In this document: one piece after another, positions 8,461 to 8,957 of the stretch
Layout of the letters: each line of letters opens with the position of its first letter
How positions within the stretch are numbered: the stretch's first letter is position 1
NCBI GenBank assembly: GCA_020048295.1
Contig: JAIFMT010000036.1
Span: 1-8,957 of the forward strand
Origin: Rhodoferax sp.
Lineage (GTDB): Bacteria > Pseudomonadota > Gammaproteobacteria > Burkholderiales > Burkholderiaceae
Length of the DNA stretch: 8,957 nucleotides
Reading direction: 5' to 3'
Position numbers and translations under genes: made by a program
The notes under the pieces: generated by a model
What the model saw: the letters and a program-made list of their open reading frames with translations, nothing else
Told to the model about the DNA's origin: nothing
The model's database searches: none

Positions 8461-8485
8461 ACATGCCTGTGTTGCGCCAGGATCG

Positions 8486-8549
8486 ATATATAAATGATAG
8501 CTTTTAGCGCATACTGAATAAGGGCTAGGGGCCGATTTCATATATAAAT
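8486..8549. repeat. Intergenic repeat unit with flanking ATATATAAAT copies
   Basis: The AT-rich core GATAGC-N21-GGCTA-N2-GGCC (8496-8533) is bracketed by identical 10-bp direct repeats, ATATATAAAT at 8486-8495 and 8540-8549. From memory, blocks of the form ATGATAGC...GCTAGAGGCC recur between genes in Comamonadaceae; this cannot be verified here. A second, diverged copy lies inside uvrA at 3474-3511. The right-hand direct repeat supplies the last codons and stop of the truncated DUF4143 gene. Confidence 0.55.
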
Positions 8550-8957
8550 TTGGTGCAGGCACGTTACACCTCCAGCGCCGCGCGTGTCCTGCTGCCATTG
8601 CACATTTTTCAGCAAATGGCAGGCCACCAGATTCTCAAAACGCACCCCCTCATCACCCAACACCAGCCCAGTGTCATAAAAATACACTTTGGGGGCCTGC
8701 AGCGTGGCACGCGCAATGTTGCGATGCCACGGGCGCACCACAAACACGATGAACAGCGCCTGCAAAATGTCGAGGTATTTGCCCAGCGTGACCGACGACA
8801 CGTTGAGGTCACGCGACAGCGATGCCAGCGACAAGGGCGAGCCCACGCGCGAGCGCAGCATCTCGGCAAAGTAGTCGTTGCGCCAGCGCTGGCGGCCAGG
8901 GCTGGCTCGGGAACCCCCCCGCCAGCAAATGCGTCAGGGTGGCTTGCGGTGGGTTTT
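8538..8957 (-). pseudogene. Decayed DUF4143-type ATPase gene (C-terminal region)
   Basis: The longest intact piece reads MLRSRVGSPLSLASLSRDL (from 8861), then VSSVTLGKYLDILQALF, RPWHRNIARA, KVYFYDTGLVLGDEG and VRFENLVACHLLKNV. This is the winged-helix and DUF4143 part of the AAA ATPases that pair an N-terminal P-loop with DUF4143; their cellular role is poorly known. Family resemblance stops at CLH, just before the repeat at 8540-8549, so the nuclease-like end (normally LHYLRTKDG..EVDF) is gone. In the same frame upstream, WRNDYFAE precedes the ATG but a TGA occurs at 8934-8936. Another frame there gives LTHLLAGGFP (8908-8937), the GGFP segment expected in this family, implying a frameshift near the run of seven C (8914-8920) or just after. 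The join DYF-AEMLRS also looks short. The P-loop domain would lie outside the window. Confidence 0.7.

Overview
The window is a GC-rich chromosomal stretch with dense, short-gapped genes. It looks betaproteobacterial, most likely Comamonadaceae (Rhodoferax/Polaromonas-like). This is inferred from protein style, from the ssb / MFS / uvrA neighbourhood, and from an interspersed repeat that I associate from memory with that family. No RNA genes, CRISPR arrays or complete insertion sequences were seen.

Layout. On the minus strand, from the left edge: the N-terminal third of a sulfide:quinone oxidoreductase-like flavoprotein (1-551), a complete single-stranded DNA-binding protein (ssb, 664-1194) and a YajR-like MFS transporter (1223-2473). 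The MFS gene lies 28 bp upstream of ssb and probably shares its transcript. A divergent intergenic region (2474-2633) separates these from a plus-strand run: uvrA (2634-5699), a soluble diguanylate cyclase (5742-6779) and a fused acyl-CoA:acetate/3-ketoacid CoA-transferase (6792-8417). Gaps in that run are 42 and 12 bp. The right end holds a repeat-bearing spacer and a decayed DUF4143-type ATPase gene on the minus strand (8538-8957).

Working together. ssb and uvrA are both DNA-metabolism genes either side of the transporter gene; the diguanylate cyclase and CoA-transferase may be co-transcribed with uvrA, but no shared pathway is evident.

Most striking: uvrA is open from end to end, but relative to other UvrA proteins it lacks about 18 residues immediately after the second ABC signature. 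The missing stretch holds the second Walker B strand and catalytic glutamate. The same gene carries an AT-richer in-frame patch just before zinc finger 1. That patch has the same 38-bp architecture (GATAGC-N21-GGCTA-N2-GGCC) as the intergenic repeat at 8496-8533, which itself abuts the truncated end of the DUF4143 gene. I found no convincing wholly new multi-gene system; the unusual uvrA and the repeat are the points to follow up.
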